64,000 nt of DNA from Bacillus sp. CH140a_4T (GCF_008923725.1 NZ_WBPF01000016.1:372001-436000); one strand, 5' to 3'. Positions 1 to 7,874 are shown, counted from the first letter of the stretch. A program made the numbers and translations. Notes: a model not told the origin generated them from the sequence alone.

Positions 1-768
1 AAAGGTATGATTTTTCCATCAAGTATATTGTTATATCAACTATCTGAAAGACTTGGTATTGATCCGAATAATATATTTGCACTAACTCAAAATAAAAGAT
101 TGAAATATGTAGAAAACGTAAAATGTGTAATAAGAGATTGCATAAAGCAAAAACAATATACAGAACTTTATGAGATAGTAAAAAAAGAAAAAGATGAAAA
201 TGCTTTCCAGACGAAAGAAGATAAACAATTTCTACTATGGCATGAAGCAATTGCTATATTTATGGTGAATAGATCAACAAAAACGGCGTTAGATCTTTTA
301 AATAATGCATTAAAATTAACGTTAACCAATGCTGATTTTTTATCAGAAAGAGAAATAGATATTATGCAGACAATGTCTATATTTTATGCGGAAAACAAAG
401 AATATGAAAAAAGTATTGATATATTAAGAAAATGTTTAACTAACTTTAATAAGTTAGATTTTCCTAGAGATAGAGAAATTAAATTAAAAATCATTTTTAA
501 TTTAGCGAACTGTTTAGGTCAGGCATGCCAACATGAAGAGGCAATGAAATACCTTGATAAGGGCATCAAATTAGCTATTAATTTAAACACGTTATACCTA
601 TTAGGTGAACTATACTATTTAAAGGGTTGGAATTTATTAAGGCTTAAAGAACATAATGAAGAAGATATTGTTAGTAACATGAAAAAAGCATTATTTATAT
701 TTGAACTAACAGAAAAAGAGCATTATATAAAAAGGATTAAAGAAAAATATTTAAAAAAACATCTATAA
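1..768 (+). CDS. PlcR/RNPP-family transcriptional regulator (5' truncated)
   Basis: The reading frame is open to the left edge, so the true start lies outside the window; an ATG at 7 is internal. The first ~30 visible residues (FPSSILLYQLSERLGIDPNNIF) read as the end of an XRE-type helix-turn-helix; the remaining ~220 residues are helical TPR-like repeats rich in Tyr, Leu and Lys. This layout is that of PlcR, NprR and Rgg, cytosolic regulators that bind a short re-imported peptide. It is a PlcR paralogue by architecture; I cannot say which one. A convergent small ORF at 955-1110 could encode a cognate peptide, but that is inference. Confidence 0.8.
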   Translation, partial: KGMIFPSSILLYQLSERLGIDPNNIFALTQNKRLKYVENVKCVIRDCIKQKQYTELYEIVKKEKDENAFQTKEDKQFLLWHEAIAIFMVNRSTKTALDLLNNALKLTLTNADFLSEREIDIMQTMSIFYAENKEYEKSIDILRKCLTNFNKLDFPRDREIKLKIIFNLANCLGQACQHEEAMKYLDKGIKLAINLNTLYLLGELYYLKGWNLLRLKEHNEEDIVSNMKKALFIFELTEKEHYIKRIKEKYLKKHL

Positions 769-798
769 GTTCTTGGGAATTACTTATACATAGAACAA

Positions 799-827
799 AA
801 CCTACAGGGGAAATTCCCGTAGGTTTT
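799..827 (+). terminator. Rho-independent terminator of the PlcR-like gene
   Basis: Stem AAACCTACAGGG / TTCCCGTAGGTTT, followed by a short T run, 30 bp after the stop codon. Confidence 0.75.
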
Positions 828-954
828 ACGCTTATAAACATCTTATTATTTTCTATAAACTTAATTCTAAAATCGTTTTTGAAGTTTGTATCCTTGTTAA
901 TAATTTATATTTCCGTCTATATAGTATTAAAATTAAGATGATTCGATTATTGTA

Positions 955-1110
955 TTACGTATGTTTCTTATACCAAGCTTTGTTGATGTGTTTACACTTC
1001 GCTGGTGTTGAAGTTTTAGATTTATCCTTGAGTGTAGTCATATTATTAGAACATCCTGCAATATGTAGACAGAATGTAGTTAATAAAAACCATAGTATTA
1101 ATTTCTTCAA
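955..1110 (-). CDS. Small lipoprotein-like peptide, 51 aa
   Basis: A TTG-started ORF (codons 1110 down to stop 955-957) too short for many gene callers. Residues 2-19 form a signal peptide (KK, then a hydrophobic run) ending in the lipobox IAGC with Cys20; the remaining 31 residues are short, basic and end in WYKKHT. The RBS is weak (AGAAGTGG, 5 nt upstream). It converges on the PlcR-like gene. PapR, the peptide partner of PlcR, is also a ~48 aa exported pre-peptide, but PapR is normally downstream in the same orientation and has no lipobox, so a signalling role is only a guess. It may simply be a small lipoprotein or a chance ORF. Confidence 0.45.
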   Translation of the reverse strand: MKKLILWFLLTTFCLHIAGCSNNMTTLKDKSKTSTPAKCKHINKAWYKKHT

Positions 1111-1272
1111 ATAACCACTTCTAACTCTTTTTTAATGAATATTTTTCATAAAATAAATTCCTTACTAATTTTACATTACATGAAAGGGTGGAAAATATTC
1201 TTATACTCATAATTTGTTACATTTGAGCGGGGAGGGTGATCTTGCACCGATTTTCAAAAGGGCTTTCTTGAT

Positions 1273-1426
1273 TTATCCCGCTTTAATGGGCAGTAAGACC
1301 CCACCTCAAAATTCAGCGAAAGCAAAGAAGTTAGGTGGGGGTCGGGCTGCCCATAAAAGTCCGATTGGTGAGTGCTAATAATCAGTGGGGATGAGGAAAA
1401 CTCCACTGATTGAAGTTTCACTTTAT
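1273..1426 (+). repeat. bcr-class intergenic repeat, copy 1
   Basis: About 154 bp running from TTATCCCGC to AGTTTCACTTTAT. It contains two stem-forming parts: GGGCAG...CTGCCC enclosing GACCCCACCT/AGGTGGGGGTC, and AATCAGTGGGG...TCCACTGATT. A second, shorter copy lies at 2195-2329. The sequence agrees with my memory of the bcr1-type mobile repeats restricted to the B. cereus group. The flanks (1111-1272) show no gene. Confidence 0.75.
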
Positions 1427-1462
1427 GCAAACTATCCGATTGTGAGTTTCCCTACTCGCTAA

Positions 1463-1499
1463 AAAGAAAAACATCCTCTGTGTAGAGGATGTTTTTCTT
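1463..1499 (-). terminator. Terminator of yajQ
   Basis: Near-perfect symmetrical hairpin AAAGAAAAACATCCTCT / AGAGGATGTTTTTCTTT with a GTGT loop immediately after the yajQ stop codon; the T tract suits either direction. Confidence 0.85.
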
Positions 1500-1500
1500 T

Positions 1501-1992
1501 TTAGCGGTAGTTAATGAATTGTACGTCAATCGGTAAATCAGCACTGCGAACTGCTGCGATAACTGCTTGTAAGTCATCACGGCTTTTCGCTGTAACACGT
1601 ACTTGGTCATCTTGTACTTGTGTTTTTACTTTTAATTTCATTTCTTTAATGATGTTGTTAATTTTTTTCGCGTTATCTTTATCGATACCTTGTTGAAGTG
1701 TTGCGCGTTGGCGAACAGTGTTACCAGTTGCAGCTTCAACTTTTCCGTAATCCAAGTTTTTAATTGGAACGTTACGTTTTACAAGTTTAGCAATTAGAAC
1801 GTCTTTTACTTGGTCTAATTTGAACTCGTCGTCAGAAGTTAGAACTAGTACTTCTTTTTCTAATTTAATATCACTTTTACTTCCTTTAAAGTCATATCGG
1901 TTTTGGATTTCCTTTAATGCGATGTTAATTGCGTTTGTTACTTCAGGTAATTCTACTTTCGAAACGATGTCAAAAGAACTCTCTTTTGCCAT
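1501..1992 (-). CDS. yajQ: YajQ-family nucleotide-binding protein
   Basis: 163 aa starting [18 protein letters not shown]; the ATG at 1992 sits 7 nt after GGAGGTG, so a TTG at 2007 that would run through the RBS is not the start. This is the UPF0234/YajQ family (YitK in B. subtilis), two ferredoxin-like folds, usually 160-165 aa. Family members bind nucleotides or RNA, and one has been reported as a cyclic-di-GMP receptor in Xanthomonas; the role in Bacillus is not established. Monocistronic, with its own promoter at 2045-2073 and a hairpin terminator downstream. Confidence 0.93.
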   Translation of the reverse strand: MAKESSFDIVSKVELPEVTNAINIALKEIQNRYDFKGSKSDIKLEKEVLVLTSDDEFKLDQVKDVLIAKLVKRNVPIKNLDYGKVEAATGNTVRQRATLQQGIDKDNAKKINNIIKEMKLKVKTQVQDDQVRVTAKSRDDLQAVIAAVRSADLPIDVQFINYR

Positions 1993-2025
1993 AGTTAGCA
2001 CCTCCAAATAAATTTCTAATCTTTT

Positions 2026-2040
2026 TATGTACTGTACATA
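2026..2040. promoter_or_regulatory. Palindromic operator-like site at the yajQ promoter
   Basis: Perfect 15-bp inverted repeat TATGTACTGTACATA lying about where yajQ transcription should begin. It looks like a PlcR box (TATGNA-N4-TNCATA) missing one central base. The regulator is unknown. Confidence 0.4.
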
Positions 2041-2044
2041 CTAA

Positions 2045-2073
2045 AGTATAGCTGAAAACGAGCTTAGACTTAA
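2045..2073 (-). promoter_or_regulatory. SigA-type promoter of yajQ
   Basis: Read on the minus strand: TTAAGT, 17 bp, TATACT. The start point would fall near 2038, about 46 nt before the ATG. Confidence 0.55.
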
Positions 2074-2155
2074 GTGTTTTCATACTTATAATCATGTAAC
2101 CTCATTTTATTATAGTGAATTTTGGGCTGTTGGACAAATAAAGGGGAAATCGTGT

Positions 2156-2161
2156 TATAAT
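2156..2161 (+). promoter_or_regulatory. Probable -10 box upstream of cvfB
   Basis: TATAAT with TTGGACA ~19-20 bp upstream, longer than the ideal spacing. If used, the cvfB leader would contain the whole bcr repeat copy at 2195-2329. Confidence 0.4.
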
Positions 2162-2194
2162 TAACTTTTGTTTGGAATGATAAAAAAGATAATG

Positions 2195-2329
2195 TTATCC
2201 CGCATTAACGGGCATTCAGTTAGAGCAAAGAAGTTAAGTGGGAGATCCACTGCCGTAAACGCCCGATTGGTGAGGGTTGATAATCAGTGGGAAGGAACAA
2301 AACCCCCACTGATTAAAGTTTCACTTTAT
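2195..2329 (+). repeat. bcr-class intergenic repeat, copy 2
   Basis: About 135 bp sharing with copy 1 the start TTATCCCGC, the block AGCAAAGAAGTTA, the block CCGATTGGTGAG, the stem AATCAGTGGG/CCCACTGATT and the end AAGTTTCACTTTAT. It ends 22 bp before the cvfB start codon, so the cvfB RBS abuts the element. Confidence 0.75.
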
Positions 2330-2351
2330 ATAGAGAAGGGAATTAAAAAAT

Positions 2352-3206
2352 ATGTATTTACAATTAGGAGCGATTGAGCAGGTAACTGTTTTACGTGAAA
2401 CGGAAATCGGATATATGGTTGGGAATGAAGAAGAAGAAATTTTCCTACATAAAAACGAATTAGTTGGAGAAATTGAAGAAGGCGATACGATTGATGTATT
2501 CTTATACCTTGATCATCAAAATCGTGTTTCAGCAACAATGAAGGAGCCACTTATTACAACTTTTGATTGGAATTGGGTAAAGGTTGTAGAAGTTATTCCT
2601 AGTTTAGGTGTGTTTGTTAATATTGGTGTATCAAAAGATATACTAATCCCAGCTGATGAGTTCCCGATTTATATGCCAGTATGGCCAGAGGTTGGAGACG
2701 AATTATATTGTACGTTAAAATTAACGAATCGTGATCGCCTTATCGCTCTTCCGGCAAGAGACAGTGATATGCAAGAAATTATCGTAGATGCGACGCCATC
2801 TATGCGTAATAAAAACGTAAATGGACGTGTGTATCGTTCACTTCAAGTTGGTTCATTCATACTAACTGATGAGCATTTCCGTGCTTTCTTACACCATACG
2901 GAAAGAAAAGAACAAGTACGCATTGGTGAACGTGTAACGGGCCGTATTATTGACGTAAAAGATGATGGTACAATTAATATTTCACTTCTTCCTCGTAAAG
3001 AAGAAGGAATGGAAGATGATGCTGCTGTAATTTATGCATATATGGAAGAACGAGGCGGAGCAATGCCATTTTGGGATAAGAGCAATCCAGAAGACATTAA
3101 AGAACGTTTCAGCATGAGTAAAGCTGCATTTAAGCGTGCGCTTGGTAAGTTGATGAAAGAAGAAAAGATTTATCAAGAAGAAGGCTGGACGTACTTTAAG
3201 AAGTAA
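2352..3206 (+). CDS. cvfB: S1-domain RNA-binding protein CvfB
   Basis: 284 aa, ATG preceded by AGAAGGGA. The protein has several S1-like OB folds (about residues 1-60, 70-130, 150-215) and a C-terminal winged-helix segment (about 225-284, SMSKAAFKRALGKLMKEEKI). This is the CvfB/YitL family, first described as a virulence and expression regulator in Staphylococcus aureus; members bind RNA. The neighbour yajQ is divergent, as in B. subtilis yitK-yitL. The bcr repeat immediately upstream may lie in its 5' leader. Confidence 0.92.
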   Translation: MYLQLGAIEQVTVLRETEIGYMVGNEEEEIFLHKNELVGEIEEGDTIDVFLYLDHQNRVSATMKEPLITTFDWNWVKVVEVIPSLGVFVNIGVSKDILIPADEFPIYMPVWPEVGDELYCTLKLTNRDRLIALPARDSDMQEIIVDATPSMRNKNVNGRVYRSLQVGSFILTDEHFRAFLHHTERKEQVRIGERVTGRIIDVKDDGTINISLLPRKEEGMEDDAAVIYAYMEERGGAMPFWDKSNPEDIKERFSMSKAAFKRALGKLMKEEKIYQEEGWTYFKK

Positions 3207-3218
3207 AGTGAGACTACA

Positions 3219-3271
3219 AAGAACTATCTTTTCTCTAGGTTTATTAGGGAAGTGATAGTTCTTTTTTTTGT
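3219..3271 (+). terminator. Terminator of cvfB
   Basis: AAGAACTATC / GATAGTTCTT stem with an internal 25-nt loop region and an eight-T tail. Confidence 0.7.
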
Positions 3272-3391
3272 TTACCGCAAGAGAATCATTGGAAGAGGGA
3301 TATTTTAAAAAATATAGAAAGGATAGATAGTTATATCTATATGGAAGAGAGTGTGAATTTAATTTTAATTGAAAAGAAAAGAGGTATGTAA

Positions 3392-4096
3392 ATGAAGTAT
3401 TATAGTGCTGGATACCTCATAATTTCCTATGATAGGGAACTTATCTATAAAGAATGTAATATCGAAGGGCTATCACAAATAATTTTAACGATATGTAATC
3501 GGGTTCGCCCTACATTTCCAGATTATTGGTTTTTTTCTTGGTGTAATTCAAATAAAAATGATCCTATTGCTCAGATGATAAATGGAAAGTTAGCGATTAG
3601 TAAAGAAGAGCATGAAAGTGCTCAAACTTTTTTAGATACACTAACGGAAGAAGAAAAGTTTGTGTGGCCGAATGTTTTTAAAAATTTAGAGGATGCGAGA
3701 TTCTTTAAGAAAAATTATTTAAAGGGGATAGAAAGCTTAGAAGTTATCGGCTTAAATCTTTCAGAAGAGTATTGGACGGACTTTTTAATGAATGAGCGGG
3801 AAGAAAATGATTTTAAAGTTTCCATATATGGTTTTCTCAAAAGTGCGTTACCTACTGATGTGAAAAATGATGGGGTATTAGGATTTGATATATGCGGCTA
3901 TGAGTCTAATGGATTTTACTCATTTATTTTCAATAATTTACAAGCTGACTTTAAAGTGTTTGGCAAGAACTTAAATGACTTATCACTCGTTGATAATTAT
4001 GAAGATGCAAAACAAATTATCCATTTAATTGATAATAGAGAAATTGAAGCAGAAGAAATCTTATGGTATCCGTGGTTAATTGTGAAGTGCACATAA
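3392..4096 (+). CDS. Uncharacterised protein, 234 aa
   Basis: ATG at 3392 with AAAAGAGGTATGTAA upstream. I do not recognise the family. The protein is soluble, acidic and aromatic-rich (PDYWFFSWCN, YWTDFLMNE, WYPWLIVKCT), has no signal peptide or membrane segment, and resembles in general character the immunity proteins of contact-dependent or polymorphic toxin systems. No toxin gene is next to it. Only 26 bp separate it from the frameshifted ORF at 4123, so the two were probably one transcription unit. It interrupts the B. subtilis-like gene order and is probably accessory DNA. Confidence 0.7.
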   Translation: MKYYSAGYLIISYDRELIYKECNIEGLSQIILTICNRVRPTFPDYWFFSWCNSNKNDPIAQMINGKLAISKEEHESAQTFLDTLTEEEKFVWPNVFKNLEDARFFKKNYLKGIESLEVIGLNLSEEYWTDFLMNEREENDFKVSIYGFLKSALPTDVKNDGVLGFDICGYESNGFYSFIFNNLQADFKVFGKNLNDLSLVDNYEDAKQIIHLIDNREIEAEEILWYPWLIVKCT

Positions 4097-4122
4097 TGTG
4101 TTAGAGAAGGGGAGATAGGATA

Positions 4123-4480
4123 ATGTTAGGAATACCACATTATATAATTCCAGTACAGGTTCATCCCTATGCAATAGATACTTTAGAGAAAGAAAAAGAT
4201 ATAAATATACTAAGTGTAACACCAGTAGTATTAGAAAATGATATAAATCAAACGATAATAAGTTCAGATATATCTATTCAATTAAGAAGTGATTTGTATT
4301 TAAATATTATCTGTTGATAGAACTGATATGAATGATCAGGATGAGGTGGAATATCTTCAGATGACGCTAGATAAAGAGGTTCCATTTATAACGAATGGAA
4401 ATCCTGAAAAGAAAAAGATTTTTGAAACATTTTTTAATATTAAAGGGAATATACAATGTGAACTATTAATGGAAGATTAA
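4123..4480 (+). pseudogene. Small gene split by a frameshift (hypothetical)
   Basis: An ATG ORF (64 codons, stop at 4315-4317) with the RBS GAAGGGGAGATAGG. In the next frame an open stretch from 4304 continues through an ATG at 4328 to a stop at 4478-4480 (50 aa from that ATG, ending GNIQCELLMED) and then directly meets a terminator. Joining the two frames near 4303-4306 gives one protein of about 117 aa (LYLN joined to ILSVDRTD). The sequence therefore looks like one gene with a single-step frameshift, either real decay or a sequencing error. I recognise no family. Confidence 0.6.
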
Positions 4481-4484
4481 AAAA

Positions 4485-4513
4485 CACGATCTTATTTTTC
4501 CAATAAGATCGTG
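4485..4513. terminator. Bidirectional terminator between the frameshifted gene and prsA
   Basis: CACGATCTTATT / AATAAGATCGTG hairpin flanked by A and T runs on both sides. Confidence 0.85.
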
Positions 4514-4518
4514 CTTTT

Positions 4519-5376
4519 TTAATTCCCTTGCTCATGCACAAGAGTAAACGTATCTTCCAAGTCACTATCATTTATTTTAATATTTGCCTTTTTTAATTCC
4601 TTTTGTATCAATTTTTGACCGAATGTAGGGTCAGCAATACGTTCTTCTTCTAAGTTTTTGCGAATAGAGTCTTTCACTTCATCATAGGGCTTTAACTCTT
4701 TTTTATCAGTTAATTTAATAATATGATAACCGTTTGGTGATGTAACCGGATTGCTAATTTGTCCGACTTTTAGTTTATAAGCAGCTGTTTCAAATTCAGG
4801 CGTCATTCTGCCTGAATTGAAGTATCCAAGGTCTCCGCCTTTTTCTTTTGATAGTAGATCTTGTGATTCTTGTTTTGCTAATTCTTCAAATGAAGCACCA
4901 GCATCTAATTTTTTCTTTATTTCTTTCGCTTCGTTTTCATCGCTTACTAAAATATGGCTCGCTTTAATTTCTGGTTTATAGTGGTCTTTCACGTCTTTTT
5001 CTGTAATGCTTTTCTTAATCGCTTCATTCATAGCAAGTTTGAATTTAATTTGATTTTTGAAATCAGCTTCATCTTTTAAACCGTTGTTTTTCAATACGTT
5101 TTTAAATTGGTCTCCGTATTGATTTTTCGCTTTTTGTACTTCTTTATCTACATCATCGTCAGATACTTTATATTTTTTCGTGATAACGTCTTGCGCCATC
5201 ATTTCGTACAGCATGTCTTTTCCGTAACGATCTTTCAACTGTTTTTCGAAGTCGCTCTTCTTAATGGTTGAGTCTGTTGCTGTAGCGACTGTAGCTGAGC
5301 TGTTTTTTTGTCCACAAGCAGCTAGCATTAATATACTTATTAGTGCAGTAATAATGAAAATGTGTTTCCCTCTCAT
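4519..5376 (-). CDS. prsA: PrsA peptidyl-prolyl isomerase lipoprotein
   Basis: 285 aa. The N-terminus is a lipoprotein signal with lipobox LAAC (Cys21). A parvulin-type PPIase domain spans about residues 136-230 (begins IKASHILVSDE, contains GGDLGYF and PNGYHIIKL), framed by helical N and C regions typical of PrsA. It is anchored outside the membrane and assists folding of secreted proteins. The B. cereus group has several PrsA paralogues; from position this may be the one called PrsA2 in B. anthracis, which I cannot verify. It stands alone with its own terminator. Confidence 0.93.
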   Translation of the reverse strand: MRGKHIFIITALISILMLAACGQKNSSATVATATDSTIKKSDFEKQLKDRYGKDMLYEMMAQDVITKKYKVSDDDVDKEVQKAKNQYGDQFKNVLKNNGLKDEADFKNQIKFKLAMNEAIKKSITEKDVKDHYKPEIKASHILVSDENEAKEIKKKLDAGASFEELAKQESQDLLSKEKGGDLGYFNSGRMTPEFETAAYKLKVGQISNPVTSPNGYHIIKLTDKKELKPYDEVKDSIRKNLEEERIADPTFGQKLIQKELKKANIKINDSDLEDTFTLVHEQGN

Positions 5377-5472
5377 GCTAACACCTCATCCGAATATGTT
5401 ATCGCTATTGTAGAATATAGAAGTGAACATGAAGTGAATTTTTAATGTTTTTTCCTGTGAAATGTAAAAAAA

Positions 5473-5498
5473 GTACATCAACAATATTGTTGATGTAC
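5473..5498 (-). terminator. Terminator, perfect 26-bp palindrome
   Basis: GTACATCAACAAT / ATTGTTGATGTAC followed on the minus strand by seven T; ends the small gene at 5506-5637. Confidence 0.85.
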
Positions 5499-5505
5499 GA
5501 TGGGA

Positions 5506-5637
5506 TCAAAGGTGATCGGTCTTTTTAGAATAGGCACGCTTACCTTGCTGAATATTTTTTTGTTCTTGCTCATTTTTTTGTGTACGCTTTGCATTATTAT
5601 CGCGTGCTTTTTTGTCGTTATCACTCGTATGTGGCAT
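5506..5637 (-). CDS. Small basic protein, DUF3941-like, 43 aa
   Basis: ATG at 5637 preceded by GGAG; the protein MPHTSDNDKKARDNNAKR...KKTDHL is highly charged and hydrophilic with no cysteine or membrane segment. It matches what I recall as the DUF3941 family found across Bacillus; function unknown. An upstream extension to 5715 exists but would pass through the RBS and is unlikely. Divergent from yitT. Confidence 0.75.
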   Translation of the reverse strand: MPHTSDNDKKARDNNAKRTQKNEQEQKNIQQGKRAYSKKTDHL

Positions 5638-5737
5638 ATGTATCAACTCCATTTCTAAACGTTGTACGTTTATCATTTCCTTTTTCGTAAAGACTATGTA
5701 TAGCAGTGCATTCATGAATAATAAGGGTGGATTAGAA

Positions 5738-6595
5738 ATGGATTTGAAGTTGAATTATGCTGAACTTATAAAGAAGTTAATCGTTGTAATCATCGCAGGT
5801 TTGTTGAACGCGATTGGAATGAATTTATTTTTAACGCCAGCGAAAGTGTACGCGAGTGGCTTTGCTGGATTGTCTCAATTGTTATCACAAATATTAGGTG
5901 ACTTTTTATCTATTCACATATCAACGGGGGTGTTGTTTAGTCTATTTAATATTCCCGTCGTTATTTTAGCGTGGAAAAAGGTTGGAAAGGCTTTTACTTT
6001 CTTCAGTTTTCTTTGCGTTATATTTATGACTTTGTTTCTAGAAATTATCCCAGTTAGAGCAGTTTCGAACGACATCATATTAAATGCGATTTTTGGCGGG
6101 ATTATTTCGGCAATAGGTGTGGGGATTGCGTTGAAGTGGGGGGCTTCTACAGGTGGTTTAGATATTATCGCCATGATTTTATCAAAGATTAAAGACAAGC
6201 CGGTCGGTACGTATTTTTTCTTCTTTAATGCACTGATTATTATCGCTGCTGGCTATGTATATGGATGGGAAAAAGCATTGTATACTTTGGTAACTTTGTA
6301 TGTGTCAACGCGAATTATCGATGCAATTCATACGCGTCATGTGAAAATTACTGCATTAATCGTTACGAAGAATGGGGCAGATGTACGAAAGGCGATTCAC
6401 TCGCGCTTAGTGAGGGGGATTACAACTATACCGGCAACAGGTGCGTATACGAATGAAAATAAGGAAATGTTAATGATTGTTATTACGCGTTACGAGTTAT
6501 ATGAATTAGAGAGGGTTATTAAACAAGTGGACCCGGGTGCATTTACAAACGTACTGCAAACGGTTGGGGTGTTTGGATTGTTCCGAAAAGATTAA
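5738..6595 (+). CDS. yitT: YitT-family integral membrane protein
   Basis: 285 aa starting MDLKLNYAELIKKLIVV, RBS AAGGGTGG. Five to six hydrophobic segments lie in the first ~200 residues (DUF161/YitT membrane domain, with the motif KWGASTGGLDIIA), followed by a soluble C-terminal DUF2179 domain (about 205-285). Substrate unknown. Synteny with yitU is kept, as in B. subtilis. Confidence 0.9.
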   Translation: MDLKLNYAELIKKLIVVIIAGLLNAIGMNLFLTPAKVYASGFAGLSQLLSQILGDFLSIHISTGVLFSLFNIPVVILAWKKVGKAFTFFSFLCVIFMTLFLEIIPVRAVSNDIILNAIFGGIISAIGVGIALKWGASTGGLDIIAMILSKIKDKPVGTYFFFFNALIIIAAGYVYGWEKALYTLVTLYVSTRIIDAIHTRHVKITALIVTKNGADVRKAIHSRLVRGITTIPATGAYTNENKEMLMIVITRYELYELERVIKQVDPGAFTNVLQTVGVFGLFRKD

Positions 6596-6621
6596 AGAGG
6601 ACCAAAGTTGGTCCTCTTTTT
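6595..6621. terminator. Terminator shared by yitT and the DUF3813 gene
   Basis: AAGAGGACC / GGTCCTCTT hairpin with T run; its right arm touches the stop codon of the minus-strand gene at 6621. Confidence 0.8.
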
Positions 6622-6818
6622 TAATGTAAATTCGTAATGTTTTGCAACTGCTCCTGCATTTCACGTAGCTGAACTTTTTCAGCTGTTGAAGAGTTTGCAT
6701 AAGCAGAGTGCAAAGCGTTTTTTGCTCTATAAACGAGATCTTGTTGTTCGGTGCCGCTTGAACAAGATACGGCATTTGCAACAGCATCTCTAGCTTGTTG
6801 GAATAGTAAGTTCCCCAT
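6621..6818 (-). CDS. DUF3813-type small protein, 65 aa
   Basis: ATG at 6818 after GGAGGGG. MGNLLFQQARDAVANAVSCSS...NITNLH is a short helical protein with one cysteine and no membrane helix. It resembles the DUF3813 family of Bacillus; function unknown. Its ATG follows directly after the stop codon of the upstream 46-aa gene, so the two are translated from one mRNA. Confidence 0.75.
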   Translation of the reverse strand: MGNLLFQQARDAVANAVSCSSGTEQQDLVYRAKNALHSAYANSSTAEKVQLREMQEQLQNITNLH

Positions 6819-6959
6819 TTAGACCCCTCCAAAAGAAGAGTTACTTCTCGCTTTTTCTGCCTCAGCTAATGTACCACGGTACGGGAATCTTGCATCATGC
6901 TTCATTACAGCATCGGCTCCTTGTTGGATAAAACGTTTTGATTTGTTCTTTTTACCCAT
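6819..6959 (-). CDS. Small basic protein, 46 aa
   Basis: ATG at 6959 with RBS AAGGGGG 8 nt upstream. The product MGKKNKSKRFIQQGADAV...SSFGGV is basic at the N-terminus and hydrophilic. The stop codon (6819-6821) abuts the ATG of the DUF3813 gene and contains that gene's RBS in its last codons (GGAGGGGTC), a typical coupled pair. The family is not known to me; the codon use and strong RBS make it real. Confidence 0.7.
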   Translation of the reverse strand: MGKKNKSKRFIQQGADAVMKHDARFPYRGTLAEAEKARSNSSFGGV

Positions 6960-7064
6960 TCGAAAAACCCCCTTTATTTAGCTGAAAACAATCGACGCGC
7001 TGACTTTTGCGTCTAATAATAGTATGAGCGTTTGGCGAGAAACTATAAGCAGGGAATTTTTAGA

Positions 7065-7874
7065 TTACAATCCAAGAACCTCTTCTAAATATAGTGCAAT
7101 ACCATCTTCTTCATTCGTTAATGTCGTATGGTTTGCGAGTGATTTTAATTCAGGAATTGCATTACCCATTGCGATGCCGTGACCAGCAAATTCAATCATT
7201 TCAAAGTCGTTATCTTCATCACCGAAAGCGATAATTCGCTCTTGTGGAATGTTGTAATGACTAGAAATTTTTTGTAATCCGACAGCTTTATTTAACCCGC
7301 TTTTTACAATTTCAATAATCGGCCAAGGTGCGCCCCATTTTCTATGGTCGATTACTTCAGCATGCATATCAGTTAAATGTTGACGAATTGCACTAGAATG
7401 CTCGTCATGTGCGTCAATTAATAAGCAAGTTGGATGGTCGTTTAAAATATTTAATAAGTCTCCTGTAAAAATCTTTGGAGAGCCGAATTCGAAAATATGT
7501 TTTTTATCTTCATCAATTTCACGAACATACACATCGTCCATTACTTCAGCGTATATATTTCTTACGCCAAAATCAAAGCAAGCTCGGACAATTTCTTGGG
7601 CTGTTGCTAGCTCAAGAGGAGAGTGATGTGTGCCCCACTTTGAATCAAGAGGATGATGTACGTAAGCGCCATTAAAGTTTACGATTGGTGTATTAAGGCC
7701 AAGTTCTTTATAGTAATCATAGCTAGCTCGGAATGGACGTCCTGTTGAAATAACGACAATATGTCCTTGTTCCTTTGCCTTTGCAATTGTATGTTTTGTT
7801 CGAGTGGAAATTATTTTGTTGTCTGTTAATAAAGTACCGTCTAAGTCTAAGGCGATTAAATGCTGTTTGTTCAT
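7065..7874 (-). CDS. yitU: HAD-family (Cof-type) phosphatase YitU
   Basis: 269 aa. HAD motif I is DLDGTLL (residues 10-16), motif II STGRP, a Cof-type cap domain lies in the middle (about 85-190), then a conserved Lys (KSGLNKAVGL) and motif IV GDEDNDFEM. B. subtilis YitU is one of the HAD enzymes able to dephosphorylate the riboflavin precursor 5-amino-6-ribitylamino-uracil phosphate; sugar phosphates are alternative substrates. Cytosolic. Follows yitT as in B. subtilis. Confidence 0.88.
   Translation of the reverse strand: MNKQHLIALDLDGTLLTDNKIISTRTKHTIAKAKEQGHIVVISTGRPFRASYDYYKELGLNTPIVNFNGAYVHHPLDSKWGTHHSPLELATAQEIVRACFDFGVRNIYAEVMDDVYVREIDEDKKHIFEFGSPKIFTGDLLNILNDHPTCLLIDAHDEHSSAIRQHLTDMHAEVIDHRKWGAPWPIIEIVKSGLNKAVGLQKISSHYNIPQERIIAFGDEDNDFEMIEFAGHGIAMGNAIPELKSLANHTTLTNEEDGIALYLEEVLGL

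Noticed and set aside
1514-1696. Plus-strand ORF over yajQ
   Set aside because: Antisense shadow of a well-conserved gene, no RBS.
2168-2377. 69-codon plus-strand ORF through the bcr repeat into cvfB
   Set aside because: Consists of the repeat; it overlaps the cvfB RBS and start and no RBS precedes it.
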